Shown here piece by piece: positions 23,645-32,627 of a stretch of 64,000 nt of DNA (the stretch's first letter is position 1; the number at the start of each line of letters is the position of its first letter). Source of the stretch: Porphyrobacter sp. IPPAS B-1204 (GTDB taxonomy: Bacteria; Pseudomonadota; Alphaproteobacteria; Sphingomonadales; Sphingomonadaceae); assembly GCA_003724185.1 (NCBI GenBank), contig RHGM01000002.1:64804-128803 (forward strand), read 5' to 3'. A model generated the notes under the pieces. The model was given only the letters and a program-made list of their open reading frames with translations. It was not told the DNA's origin and ran no database searches. Both the position numbers and the translations under genes were made by a program.

Positions 23645-23754
23645 CCCCGGCTGGAGGGCTGGCTGGCTCCACGGTCGGTCTTGCCCACCCGTGCGCTTTA
23701 GGAGGCACGCCCCGGCCAGGTGGGTGAAGCTGCGCACTTGGGGTCTGTTCGTGG

Positions 23755-23928
23755 TTAATGAACAACGAGATCCGCGCAGCTGACCATCGGCTCGGTATGC
23801 ACGAAGCCGTGTTCGTCCGCGATGCGGTCGATCAGGCATTGCAGGTGCCCTACTGCAACCCAATCACGTTTGAGCGCCAGATCGCTCTGGAGCCCATGCA
23901 AAAACGCCAGTTCAGTCTTGGTCAACAT
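23755..23928 (-). CDS. Tiny helical protein
   Basis: A 57-residue frame on the minus strand reads MLTKTELAFLHGLQSDLALK, then VAVGHLQCLIDRIADEHGF. Composition and helix pattern are protein-like and resemble the 19900 product (L..I...L...AAQLQLVIDTI). A weak GGGA lies upstream of the ATG. It sits alone between gene C and the 24193 regulator. Confidence 0.4.
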   Translation of the reverse strand: MLTKTELAFLHGLQSDLALKRDWVAVGHLQCLIDRIADEHGFVHTEPMVSCADLVVH

Positions 23929-24192
23929 CAAACAATCCCATCCATTTCGGACCTAGATTGCACCAAAAAGGTGCGCTGTCGAGGTTGTTTGCATGCATCC
24001 GCACAGAGCCTGATAGAGACTGTGGTTACTGGCCAGATCAAGGCACAGACAAATTACCCGAAGTTGAAGGCTGTTTGTCGAGGCCGCCCTGTCCCAGACA
24101 TGCCGCGATTAGGTGCGACTACGTAGGTGCTAATTCGGCGTTTACCATGATTACCGTGGCAAACCGTGTTCATACCAACAAGGGGAATGAGC

Positions 24193-24846
24193 ATGATCGA
24201 CGCCAATAACACCAGTGAGATGATCACATTGCACTTCGTCGAGTCCGACACACAGATGAGGGCGGAGCTGGTAAGGGTCGGGATGTCACTCGGCCATCAC
24301 TGCGAAATCTACGCTGATTTTTCCGAGCTTGCAGTTTACCCGCCGCGCAAGGGCATCATCATTATGCGTGATCGCACTGATGTCGGCACGGTTGCTGAAG
24401 TGTACGATCTCCTCATGAAGCTTGGAATCTCGCTGCCTCTCATTGCGATGGATGATGAGCCTCATCCGTCGCGGATCGTGCAGGCAATCAAGGATGGAGC
24501 ACTCGACTACATCACTTTGCCCTTGCACCCCGACCGACTGGCAGCTTGCCTTGCACGGGTCGGCACAGAAGCAATTGAGCTTACGAAGAGGCGCAGCCGC
24601 AGTATGTATGCCCAGCGGCAGCTGGCGACACTTTCGCAAAGAGAATGTGAAGTGCTGGACGCGATCACGAATGGTGGGTCGAATAAGGATATTGCGCGTC
24701 AGCTCCAGATCAGCCCTCGGACCGTTGAGATCCACCGTGCCAATATGATGCATAAGCTTGGCTTGCGGCATGCGGCTGAGGCGGTCCGATTAAAGCTCGA
24801 GTCTGATCTGGGGATGGTCTCGGCGCGGATGGCGCAGGCCGCCTGA
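24193..24846 (+). CDS. FixJ/LuxR-type regulator with degenerate receiver
   Basis: The 217-residue product has an N-terminal receiver-like fold (HFVESDTQMRAELVRVG to PLIAMDDEPHPSRIVQAIKDGALDYITLPL) and a C-terminal GerE HTH (LSQRECEVLDAITNGGSNKDIARQL, then SPRTVEIHRANMMHKLG). Where FixJ-type receivers have the phosphorylated Asp, this has IIIMRDRTD, so ordinary phosphorelay control is doubtful. CsgD and VpsT show that degenerate-receiver LuxR proteins can control curli and matrix genes. ATG 24193 is chosen because AAGGGG lies 7 bases upstream. It is a candidate master regulator next to the capsule locus. Confidence 0.85.
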   Translation: MIDANNTSEMITLHFVESDTQMRAELVRVGMSLGHHCEIYADFSELAVYPPRKGIIIMRDRTDVGTVAEVYDLLMKLGISLPLIAMDDEPHPSRIVQAIKDGALDYITLPLHPDRLAACLARVGTEAIELTKRRSRSMYAQRQLATLSQRECEVLDAITNGGSNKDIARQLQISPRTVEIHRANMMHKLGLRHAAEAVRLKLESDLGMVSARMAQAA

Positions 24847-24920
24847 CAACCGGAGTTACAGGTCCGCACTCCTGAGGTTCGACAATCGGTACCCGATTCT
24901 CAAGATGTGCAAAAAGCGAA

Positions 24921-24954
24921 GATGGCGCTGCGCTCCCGGGCAGCGCCATCTTTT
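24921..24954. terminator. Strong bidirectional terminator
   Basis: GATGGCGCTGC and GCAGCGCCATC form an 11-bp perfect stem with an 8-base loop, followed by TTTT on the plus strand. An A-rich left flank (AAAAAGCGAA) would give a U-run on the minus strand. It separates the 24193 regulator from the convergent KpsS gene. Confidence 0.8.
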
Positions 24955-25210
24955 CGTTTCCGATTGCTGAAAAGACGGATGAGCAGACAGCGCGGGGTTG
25001 CCACCCGCTATGATAAGACTGCCATCGGCTCGGAGAGCCTCCTTAACCGCGCCGCAATCCCGGTTATGGCTTGAGTCTTTTGTCAGCGGGGCTCTGGCAT
25101 GCGGAGGCTGAAATAAAGGCCGACGACTACAGATCCCTGGTTAACTGCAGCGCTCTCAGGCGAGACTTGGCCCAATGTGCCTCGCTGTTTTCGTGCAACC
25201 ATCTAACCGA

Positions 25211-26494
25211 TCAGTCCGGAGTTAGGGTGTTGCCCTCAAACCTCGCGATTGCATGACGCACCACCTTGTGAATTCCCTCGTCTGAAAAGAAGCCGCCGGG
25301 GATGAGGCAGCGGTCAATGAGGACACGGCGGAATGCCGAAAAAGTCTCGAGGTCCGGTGGTGTTGCATCGACCCAGAACCGATCCAGACCTCCCTGGAAT
25401 GTCAACTCCGGCAGATCATAAATGGCGTTGCCCAAAACGACGACGGGTAGGCCCTTGGCAAGCCCGAGTGTGCCGCTTGTACTGTTGATCGTGACCATCC
25501 CCAGAGCGCGATCAGCCACCGTCTCGATGTCCCCCCACGCCAGATAGTCCACCCTGTCATTAACGCCTGCGCGGGTTGCCAGATCGCTGGTTTCCAGCGC
25601 CCAATCCCTCACGCCGTTATCAAGGGGGTGTTCCTTGACGACCAGGCGAACGTCGGGCGGTGCATGGGCTGCAAAGGAATCAATGACCATCTTGAGCGCG
25701 TCGGCAACGCCCGCAAAGGGGGAATGAAGCCTTATCTGGGCGTCTGAATCAAGCTGCAGCGGAAACAGGAAGTAACGGCTTTCGGTCACAGACAGGGTTT
25801 CGATCAACTGGCCAGCATCGCGTTGCCGATCCATTCGCTGATTCAGTTTGCGTGCCCAGCCTGCTCCTTCGACGAGCGGATGCCACGGCCTGTGCGTCGT
25901 CCAGCCTCTGTAGCGCCAACGGCTCAGAACATCGGCCGCATTGTAGAGCAAGCCCTGCGTCGCGCGGCGGCGAAAAGAGGAGGGCACGCGTTGGTGTTCC
26001 GGCAAGGGCTCAAGGGTGGCGGCAATGGTTCGATACCACTGTGGGTCCCGGGGAAGCGAACTGTGGCCATTGACGCCTCCGAGCTCCATGGTGACCCAGT
26101 CAGGCCTGATATAGCCTTCTTCGAAGACCCAAGCCCTCACATCCGCGGCCTTGCACACCTCAAGGGCCAGAGCATGGTGGTCGCGGCAATCGCCGAACAG
26201 CATGATATCGGTGATCTGGTGTTCGCTGAGCATCCTCCCGAAAGCTTCGGGCCAGTCGGCCAGCGTTCCAAGATAATCAATGGCGTTGGGCAAACGCCAA
26301 TAGAGTCTGTCGCCGCCATTGAAATTGACTTTGAAAACCTCGTGGCCGGCATCCCGCAGCCCCTGGCCAAGTTTCCTGAAGAAGGGGCCCATGAGGCCCT
26401 GAAGCAGCATCACACGGCGAGGTTGAGATGGCTGCGGGAGCACCTGTGATGATGTGAGGTTCGGCGCGCGAACCTGTTTTCGGCCTGTCGCCAT
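25211..26494 (-). CDS. kpsS: KpsS-like capsule Kdo-transferase
   Basis: The 427 residues match KpsS/capsular polysaccharide export proteins: GHEVFKVNFNGGDRLYW, VFEEGYIRPDWVTMELGGVN, RLVVKEHPLDNG and TINSTSGTLGLAKGLPVVVLG. In group 2 capsules KpsS adds the first beta-Kdo to lyso-phosphatidylglycerol in the cytoplasm, and KpsC extends it. It stands on the opposite strand from the rest of the Kdo/export genes and shares a 213-base promoter region with the 26708 gene. GGAAGT lies upstream of the ATG. Confidence 0.88.
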   Translation of the reverse strand: MATGRKQVRAPNLTSSQVLPQPSQPRRVMLLQGLMGPFFRKLGQGLRDAGHEVFKVNFNGGDRLYWRLPNAIDYLGTLADWPEAFGRMLSEHQITDIMLFGDCRDHHALALEVCKAADVRAWVFEEGYIRPDWVTMELGGVNGHSSLPRDPQWYRTIAATLEPLPEHQRVPSSFRRRATQGLLYNAADVLSRWRYRGWTTHRPWHPLVEGAGWARKLNQRMDRQRDAGQLIETLSVTESRYFLFPLQLDSDAQIRLHSPFAGVADALKMVIDSFAAHAPPDVRLVVKEHPLDNGVRDWALETSDLATRAGVNDRVDYLAWGDIETVADRALGMVTINSTSGTLGLAKGLPVVVLGNAIYDLPELTFQGGLDRFWVDATPPDLETFSAFRRVLIDRCLIPGGFFSDEGIHKVVRHAIARFEGNTLTPD

Positions 26495-26707
26495 GAGACT
26501 TCCAAGGATTGATCAATCGGGCCAAGCCTCTACGCCTGATTTGTGACCTGTGTCGAGGCGCTCGAACGGATTTCATTTTCGATCTCAACCGATTTCGCTA
26601 AGGAATTCGGATGGCCCTGCCGACCTTGACCCTATCGTCGACGTCACCGGCGGGCGCCGGCGAAGTGGGAGCCCTCGCAGCTTTTTTCGTGGCCACTGCG
26701 GTTCAAA

Positions 26708-28198
26708 ATGCAGTCGATCGACAGCAAGGGATTTGAAGTGGTTGATCCGCTGATCATGGCACTGCTCTTTGCTGGCCTCATCGGAATTGATGGCTTTGCC
26801 AGAACGGCCGGGCACGAGGTGTGGCGGCCGCGAGGATGGGCAGGAACAGCCATCCTCCTTGGCGCAGGATCCCTGGTGCTGGCAGTGTGCGCTGTCCTGA
26901 CGGGGGCCTGGATACCATCTCTCGTCTTTGCCCTTTCGCTGGCCACCATCTTAACAATTGGCTCGAACATCAAGCGGCAAGTTCTTGGAGAGCCTCTAGT
27001 ATTTACTGACTTGTCGCTGATTGGAGCGATGTTCCGGCATCCTCAGTTCTACCTCTCGGCACTCAGGCTCTGGCAGCGGATCGTTTTGCCGCTGGGGATT
27101 GCGGCCTTGCTTGGCATCCTTGTCCTGTTCTCCACTTCTGACTTGGCAATTCGAATTGCAGCAGCCTGCCTTGCCGCGGCCTCGGCTGTCCTGCTCGCGG
27201 CCCTTCTGAGGCTTTCGCACTGGCGCTATCTGTCGTTATCACCGGACCTTGATCGCGATGTGCGAAGGCATGGGCTGATCGCAACCCTGCTCGTCTATTG
27301 GAGCCTCTGGCGCCGCGCAGACCTGCTGCAGACTTGTCCGACGCTGCCTTTACGAGGTGAAGCCAATGAGTTGGTCATCATCATCCAGTGCGAGTCTTTT
27401 GCGGATCCTGTCGCGCTCTTTTCGGAGCTCGGTGAAGCCCTTCCGGGCCTGACAAGGGCGAGAGATATCAGCTGGCAATCCGGGCGTCTGATGGTTTCTG
27501 GTTTTGGTGCCTATACGATGCGGACCGAGTTCGGCGTCCTGTTTGGCATTCCCGAGGAGGCTCTCGGCGTGCGCCGGTTTGATCCCTTCCTTACCGCCGA
27601 CAGCATGACGACCTGGGCGCTGCCCAACCGGCTTGACCCGGAAGAGTGGAACACGATCTTCGTGCATCCCCATGATATGCGGTTTTACGGTAGAGACAGA
27701 CTGATGCCTGCGGCTGGTTTTGATACCATCGTTGGCGAGGATGCCTTTGACCCACCTGCCGCAAACGACGGTCGTTATGTCACAGATGCTGCATTGTGCG
27801 ACAAGTTGCTCGAGCTTGCACAATCCAGAGAGGGGTCAACCCTGATCTATGCTGTATCGATCGAAAACCATGGCCCTTGGGCGGCCGAGAGCGGCGGGAG
27901 TGCTGAAGGCAACACGGCGGGCTATATGCGGCTTCTGAAGCGCAGCGATGCTATGCTTCAGCGGCTTATCGAGGCCTTGCCCAGGCTTCAGCGATCGGTC
28001 GTTTTGTGTTTTTTTGGCGATCACCGCCCCAGTATTCCGCTTGTGAGCGCACCGGGAGGCGAGCGGCATACGCCTTATGTTGTCGTCCGGTGGCAGCCAG
28101 ACGGGAGTCCTGTCATTGGCTCGGAATCGCTTCGGGATCTGAGCCCGGCCGAGCTGCAAACCACGATCTTGGATGCGATTGGTTCAAGGGGAGGGTAG
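26708..28198 (+). CDS. LTA-synthase-like membrane phosphotransferase
   Basis: The N-terminal half has about five TM segments. The C-terminal half is a sulfatase-fold domain with IIIQCESF (metal-binding Glu, about residue 228), the Thr of YTMRTEFGVL (about 271, nucleophile position), SIENHGPW and CFFGDHRPS (about 437). This is the LtaS/OpgB/phosphoglycerol transferase family, which moves phosphoglycerol or phosphoethanolamine from lipids to glycans outside the membrane. Within the capsule locus it could decorate the capsule with glycerol phosphate. Its end overlaps the convergent SDR gene by 15 bases. Confidence 0.8.
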   Translation: MQSIDSKGFEVVDPLIMALLFAGLIGIDGFARTAGHEVWRPRGWAGTAILLGAGSLVLAVCAVLTGAWIPSLVFALSLATILTIGSNIKRQVLGEPLVFTDLSLIGAMFRHPQFYLSALRLWQRIVLPLGIAALLGILVLFSTSDLAIRIAAACLAAASAVLLAALLRLSHWRYLSLSPDLDRDVRRHGLIATLLVYWSLWRRADLLQTCPTLPLRGEANELVIIIQCESFADPVALFSELGEALPGLTRARDISWQSGRLMVSGFGAYTMRTEFGVLFGIPEEALGVRRFDPFLTADSMTTWALPNRLDPEEWNTIFVHPHDMRFYGRDRLMPAAGFDTIVGEDAFDPPAANDGRYVTDAALCDKLLELAQSREGSTLIYAVSIENHGPWAAESGGSAEGNTAGYMRLLKRSDAMLQRLIEALPRLQRSVVLCFFGDHRPSIPLVSAPGGERHTPYVVVRWQPDGSPVIGSESLRDLSPAELQTTILDAIGSRGG

Positions 28199-28993
28199 TG
28201 CGCGTATCAGGCGATCGCTCAGGATGCGCGGGAGCACCTTGCCGACCCATCTGAGAGCATAAAAATGGGCGGGCGTTACCAGCTCTGACTTTCCGCGCGC
28301 GGCGGCGGCTATCATGCGCTGAGCCAACAGATGGGCGGAAATCTCGCCTGGTCGCGCGTAGCCATATCCCTTGCTGCCTGGTGTTGCTGCGAAAAAGCCC
28401 GGAGAGACGAGCGTCACGCTTACACCGTGGGGCTCAAGCGCGATTCTGATGGCTTCGGCAAAATGTGCCAGTCCGCACTTGCTGCTTGTGTAACCTGCTG
28501 CAAAGGGAAGGGGATGGGTTGCTGCCGCTGTTCCCGTGAGCACAAGGCGCCCTCTGCCGCGGCGCGCCATGCGTTCACCAAGCGCGGCGGATAAGGCGGC
28601 AGGCGCCAGAAAATTGACCTGGCCATGCCTGATCAGCTGTGATGGTTCTTCAACGATGCGCCCAGGCTCACGGGTGTCGCCAATGCCGGCGACGAAAAAA
28701 GCGCTGTCGATCGCGTCCAGCTCATCATCCTCGATCAAGGCGGCAATGGCGGCTTCGGCATCACACAAATCAACGGACCGCGTTTCGACCATGGCTCCTG
28801 ACCGCCTGCACTCAGTGGCGATTGAAGACAGTTGGCAGTCATCCCTGCCCCAAAGCAAAAGGCGGACCCCATCGATGGAAAGTTGCCGTGCCAGATGTCC
28901 ACCAAGATTGCCGGAGGCACCGCAGATCAGAATGCGTTGTCCGGCATAGGCAGACCCAACGCGAGACGATGGCCGCGCGAGCTTGATTGGCAT
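28184..28993 (-). CDS. Short-chain dehydrogenase/reductase
   Basis: ATG 28993 (MPIKLARPSS), preceded by GAAAGG, is preferred over the frame's longer opening at 29071. The 269-residue product has the NAD(P) motif GASGNLGG, the Asp of SVDLCDAEAA, VAGIGD in place of NNAG, and the catalytic YTSSK. C-terminal FYALRWVGKVLP resembles SDRs linked to lipid or polysaccharide loci. The substrate is unknown. It may act with the neighbouring fatty-acid hydroxylase. Confidence 0.82.
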   Translation of the reverse strand: MPIKLARPSSRVGSAYAGQRILICGASGNLGGHLARQLSIDGVRLLLWGRDDCQLSSIATECRRSGAMVETRSVDLCDAEAAIAALIEDDELDAIDSAFFVAGIGDTREPGRIVEEPSQLIRHGQVNFLAPAALSAALGERMARRGRGRLVLTGTAAATHPLPFAAGYTSSKCGLAHFAEAIRIALEPHGVSVTLVSPGFFAATPGSKGYGYARPGEISAHLLAQRMIAAAARGKSELVTPAHFYALRWVGKVLPRILSDRLIRALPSP

Positions 28994-29345
28994 AGGTGGC
29001 CTTTCGATAACTGCCAGAGCGCCATGAGCGCTATGCGCCAGAGCCAGTGGTCTACAGGCTTGCAGGCCCAACGAAAAGCTGAGTGAGATGCAGCGGCCGG
29101 TTTATCGTGGTCACGGGCGGGCTAAAGTTCGTGCTGGCTGTGACCATTCTGCCGGCTCACCCGACACTTTTAGGTAGTCCTGCGAAGGCAACTGCGGCAT
29201 CGGCCGTTTATCAGGGCCATGCAATATTCATGTTCTAAACTTATCAGGCACTCGCACATGAACCAAACCCGGCGCCATGCGTTCTGCAGCCGGGATAAGG
29301 TGTTATGGAAATTAACAAAGGTGTTTGCGAAAGGGTTGCGGGCCG
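28994..29345. other. Divergent intergenic region
   Basis: About 350 bases between the divergent SDR and hydroxylase genes hold no supported gene. Promoters for both are expected, and the right half is AT-richer. Confidence 0.5.
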
Positions 29346-30041
29346 GTGACAGATGATCGCAAAAACAAGGAGCTGCGCCGCAAAGACCTTGACTTTGTGC
29401 ATCTGCGAACGATGGGTCGTGGCATGTCGCAAACGATCGTTCCTCGCAACCGTGTCCGGCTTTTCGGTAACCCGCTCCTCGAAGCGCTGACTGTCATTTC
29501 GGCGCCAGCGTTTATTGCGCTTTGGGCCGTGGGCCTGCCTGCCATTCTGGTTTTTGCGCTGATGTGTGCCCCGACGCTATGGGCTCCTTTGCTGGTGGTG
29601 GCTGGTCTGATCGGGTGGACCATCACCGAGTATGCACTCCACCGCTTTGTCTTCCATTTTGATGCCCGATGGGCGTTGATCAAGCGGGTCATCTTCATCA
29701 TTCACGGCAATCACCACGCTGATCCGAATGATCCGCTCCGAAACCTCATGCCGCCGATCGTCAGTCTGCCTGTTGGCGGCCTGATCTTGGCGGCTTTGGT
29801 GAGTGTTATCGGTCCAGAGGGGGCATGGTCCTTTCTGGGCTTTATGACCGGCTATGTTGCTTATGATCTGGTTCATTTTGCCTGTCACCAATGGCCGATG
29901 AAGGGGCGGTTCGCGCGGATCCTCAAGGTCCACCACATGCGCCACCACCATCTGCATGCGCGCGGCAATTATGCGATTACGGGCATGGTGTGGGACCGCT
30001 TACTGGCCACGCGGATCGGTGATCGCCGGGAGCGGGTTTAG
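29346..30041 (+). CDS. Fatty acid hydroxylase / sterol-desaturase superfamily protein
   Basis: His-rich di-iron motifs are present in order: ALHRFVFH, HGNHHADP, HFACHQ, and HHMRHHH-type (KVHHMRHHHLHARG). TM segments surround them (ALTVISAPAFIALWAVGL; PLLVVAGLIGWTITEY). The family hydroxylates acyl chains or sterols at the membrane. In a Kdo-lipid-anchored capsule locus it might hydroxylate the lipid anchor, which is inference. Start GTG 29346 is tentative; internal ATGs at 29411 and 29423 are possible. Its 3' end overlaps the convergent HAD gene by 42 bases. Confidence 0.82.
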   Translation: MTDDRKNKELRRKDLDFVHLRTMGRGMSQTIVPRNRVRLFGNPLLEALTVISAPAFIALWAVGLPAILVFALMCAPTLWAPLLVVAGLIGWTITEYALHRFVFHFDARWALIKRVIFIIHGNHHADPNDPLRNLMPPIVSLPVGGLILAALVSVIGPEGAWSFLGFMTGYVAYDLVHFACHQWPMKGRFARILKVHHMRHHHLHARGNYAITGMVWDRLLATRIGDRRERV

Positions 30042-30698
30042 ACCTGTCCTGCCGTGAACAAGGTCAATCAGATCTGCCATCTTGATGACCAGCGGAAGGT
30101 CGGGGTCCATTCCCAGAGCATGGGGCGTCCCGTATCCCCACTTAACAAGGCAAATCTCCAGTCCAGCGGCTTTCGCGGTATCGGCATCAACGATGGAATC
30201 TCCACAGAAGAGTGTTTCCCTATGGTTGGCTCCAAGTGCGTTGAGGGCCAGATTGGCTATGACTGGGTCGGGTTTGCGGGGTCGCTGTGGCATGCTGCCC
30301 AGAACAGCATCGAAGTGGATGTCCAAGCCAAGGTCGCCGAGAATTTTCTCGCAAAGGAACTGGGGCTTGTTGGAGCAGATTGCCATGGAAACCCCTATGT
30401 CTCGGAGCATCCCGAGGGTGTCACGCACCCCGGGAAACGCGAGGGTCGGGGGCGTTGGGATCGAGCGGTGCCGGGCCCTGAACTCTTCAAGGTCGGCAGC
30501 AGGATCAGCGGTAAATCCGGCCATGACCGCTTCAATCATGGGTATGCCGCCAACGGCGTCCATGGCCTTGATCAGGTTGCGATCAGCCGCCTTTTCCGCC
30601 CCGCGTTCAGCCAGCATCTCGTCGATGATTTGTCCGGTGAGCTCAGCGCTGTCTATCAATGTGCCGTCGAGATCAAAAATGATACTGCGGTAAATCAT
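30000..30698 (-). CDS. HAD-family phosphatase (Gph-like)
   Basis: Motif I DLDGTLIDS is at residues 8-16. Motif II is AICSNKP, motif III the Lys in RPRKPDP, and motif IV CGDSIVDADTAKAAG, with a helical cap between I and II as in phosphoglycolate phosphatases. ATG 30698 is used rather than an upstream start. The gene is divergent from kpsF by 54 bases. The Kdo pathway here has KdsD/KpsF, KdsA and KdsB but no KdsC, so this enzyme may dephosphorylate Kdo-8-phosphate. Classical KdsC has no cap, so this would be a substitute. Confidence 0.82.
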   Translation of the reverse strand: MIYRSIIFDLDGTLIDSAELTGQIIDEMLAERGAEKAADRNLIKAMDAVGGIPMIEAVMAGFTADPAADLEEFRARHRSIPTPPTLAFPGVRDTLGMLRDIGVSMAICSNKPQFLCEKILGDLGLDIHFDAVLGSMPQRPRKPDPVIANLALNALGANHRETLFCGDSIVDADTAKAAGLEICLVKWGYGTPHALGMDPDLPLVIKMADLIDLVHGRTGLNPLPAITDPRGQ

Positions 30699-30752
30699 AA
30701 GCCCCACTTGAACCGAACCGGCGATCCTGCTGTCGCGCGTATCGTATAGGCG

Positions 30753-31802
30753 ATGTTGGAGACGAACATGCAAATTTCCTCGCGCGCCGCTGTTCGGACG
30801 AGAGCAGAGACCTTGGTTGTAAACAAGGCTTCAGAGGCGCATCTCGAGATCGGTCGGAGCGTGATTGCCTTGGAAGCGGATGCGCTGCAGAAGCTTGCTG
30901 CGCTGATCGACAGCAATTTCACCAAGGCTGTGCAGCTGATTCTGGACTGCAGACAGCGGGTGATCGTGTCCGGCATCGGCAAGTCCGGTCACGTGGCGCG
31001 CAAGATTGCTGCCACACTCGCGGCCACAGGTACGCCGTCAGTGTTTGTCCATGCTGCCGAGGCAGCCCACGGTGACGCTGGCATGATCAGCCCTGGTGAC
31101 GTGCTGATCGTGTTCTCGAACAGCGGAGCGACCGTCGAGGTCCAACCGCTGTGCATCTACGCCAAAACCATTGGTTGCCCGCTGATCGGCATTTCCCGCA
31201 ACCCGAATTCGCTCTTGATGCGGACAGCCGATATCGGACTTGTCCTGCCCAAGGTCGAAGAGGCTTGTACCGCCAGCCTTGCCCCAACCACGTCATCGAC
31301 GATGATGCTCGCTCTGGGTGATGCTCTCGCGGTTGCTGCCATGCGCGCCCGAGGCATGTCGGGTCATGATATCAGGGCTTTGCATCCAGGTGGGGCGATC
31401 GGGCTGCAATTGCGCAGTGTAGAAGACGTTATGCATCAGGGCACCCGCCTGCCGCTGGTTAAGGCATCCGCGCTGATGCCGGATGTGCTGATCACCATGA
31501 CGGAAAAGCGGCTCGGCATTGCTGGTGTTGTTGATGACAGCGGTTGCCTTGTCGGAATTATCTCCGATGGCGACCTTCGGCGCCACGCGGATGCCCTGTT
31601 CCTAGGCAAGGCGGCGGACGTTATGACCGCTGCACCGCGGACGATTCTGCGGACTGCCAGCGTTCAGGACGCACTTGAGCTCATGAATACGCACCGTATC
31701 ACTGTGTTGTTCGTCGTGGATGAGCGGCAGCCTGATGTGCCAATTGGTGCTGTGCAGATCTACGATATCGCCGCGCCGTTGCCCGACCTCGCCGCCGGTT
31801 GA
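30753..31802 (+). CDS. kpsF: Arabinose-5-phosphate isomerase (KpsF/KdsD)
   Basis: A SIS domain (VIVSGIGKSGHVARKIAATL, then HAAEAAHGDAGMI, SNSGATVEV) is followed by two CBS domains (VEDVMHQGTRLPLV; AADVMTAAPRTIL), 349 residues in all, the standard KdsD/KpsF/GutQ length. It converts ribulose-5-phosphate to arabinose-5-phosphate, the first step of Kdo synthesis. It leads the kpsF-kdsB-kdsA-kpsC-kpsE-kpsM-kpsT run. The name kpsF rather than kdsD is used because of the capsule context. Confidence 0.92.
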   Translation: MLETNMQISSRAAVRTRAETLVVNKASEAHLEIGRSVIALEADALQKLAALIDSNFTKAVQLILDCRQRVIVSGIGKSGHVARKIAATLAATGTPSVFVHAAEAAHGDAGMISPGDVLIVFSNSGATVEVQPLCIYAKTIGCPLIGISRNPNSLLMRTADIGLVLPKVEEACTASLAPTTSSTMMLALGDALAVAAMRARGMSGHDIRALHPGGAIGLQLRSVEDVMHQGTRLPLVKASALMPDVLITMTEKRLGIAGVVDDSGCLVGIISDGDLRRHADALFLGKAADVMTAAPRTILRTASVQDALELMNTHRITVLFVVDERQPDVPIGAVQIYDIAAPLPDLAAG

Positions 31803-31808
31803 TCTTCG

Positions 31809-32627
31809 TTGAGTCGCAGTGTCATCATCATCCCGGCGCGCCTTGCATCAACGCGCTTTCCGGCCAAGCCCCTCGCGCCGCTGCGCGGTCCGGACGGTGT
31901 GGCGCGGCCAGCGCTGACCTATACATGGAAGGCGGGCCAGGCCGCGGCCGCGAAGCTGGGCAGTGGTGCACAATGCGTCGTTGCCACCGACGATGCCGCG
32001 ATTGCATCTTTCGCCAAAGATGCTGGCATGAGGGTTGTCATGACCCCCACCGAATGCCGCAATGGCACCGAGCGATGTGCAGCGGCGCTTGATGTCATGG
32101 ATGATGAATTTGACCTCGTGATCAACTTGCAGGGCGATGCCCCTCTCACGCCGGCCAACTTTATCGTCGCCATTTCGGAGCGGCTCACAAGTGAGCCGCA
32201 ATTGAGCATGGCCACTGCTGCCGTTCCCGCGACAGCCGCTGTTTTCCAGCATCTGCAGTCCGATGCTACAGCTGGAAGGGTAGGGGGGACCACAGTGGCC
32301 TGTAATCGTGCGGGACAGGCGCTCTATTTCTCGAAGTCGATCATTCCCTATGTTGCGCCCGGCGCCAAACCGCTTGAAAACATCCTCCTTCATCTTGGGG
32401 TCTATGCCTATCGCACGGAAGCGCTCAGGACTTACGCAGCAATGGAGCCTGCGATACTCGAACTGCAAGAGGGGCTCGAGCAGCTGCGCTTTCTTGAGGC
32501 TGGCCTCGCGGTTGGTGTCTGTATCCTTGAGTCTCCTGCCTGGGAGATGATTGAGCTAAACAATCCGAGTGACGTCCCGCTGATCGAGAAGGAACTCGCT
32601 GTGCGCAACAAGAGTGAGGAAAAGTGA
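31809..32627 (+). CDS. kdsB: CMP-Kdo synthetase (KdsB/KpsU)
   Basis: It opens [20 protein letters not shown], the nucleotide-binding signature of CMP-Kdo synthetases. It continues [19 protein letters not shown] and [13 protein letters not shown], with [12 protein letters not shown] later. The 272-residue protein activates Kdo with CTP for use by KpsS and KpsC. The start is TTG 31809. Its stop overlaps the next start. It is about 20 residues longer than E. coli KdsB, at the C-terminus. Confidence 0.92.
   Translation: MSRSVIIIPARLASTRFPAKPLAPLRGPDGVARPALTYTWKAGQAAAAKLGSGAQCVVATDDAAIASFAKDAGMRVVMTPTECRNGTERCAAALDVMDDEFDLVINLQGDAPLTPANFIVAISERLTSEPQLSMATAAVPATAAVFQHLQSDATAGRVGGTTVACNRAGQALYFSKSIIPYVAPGAKPLENILLHLGVYAYRTEALRTYAAMEPAILELQEGLEQLRFLEAGLAVGVCILESPAWEMIELNNPSDVPLIEKELAVRNKSEEK

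Noticed and set aside
23758..24126. 122-codon plus-strand frame
   Set aside because: No motif or ribosome-binding site; the minus strand of the same stretch gives a more protein-like 57-residue product.
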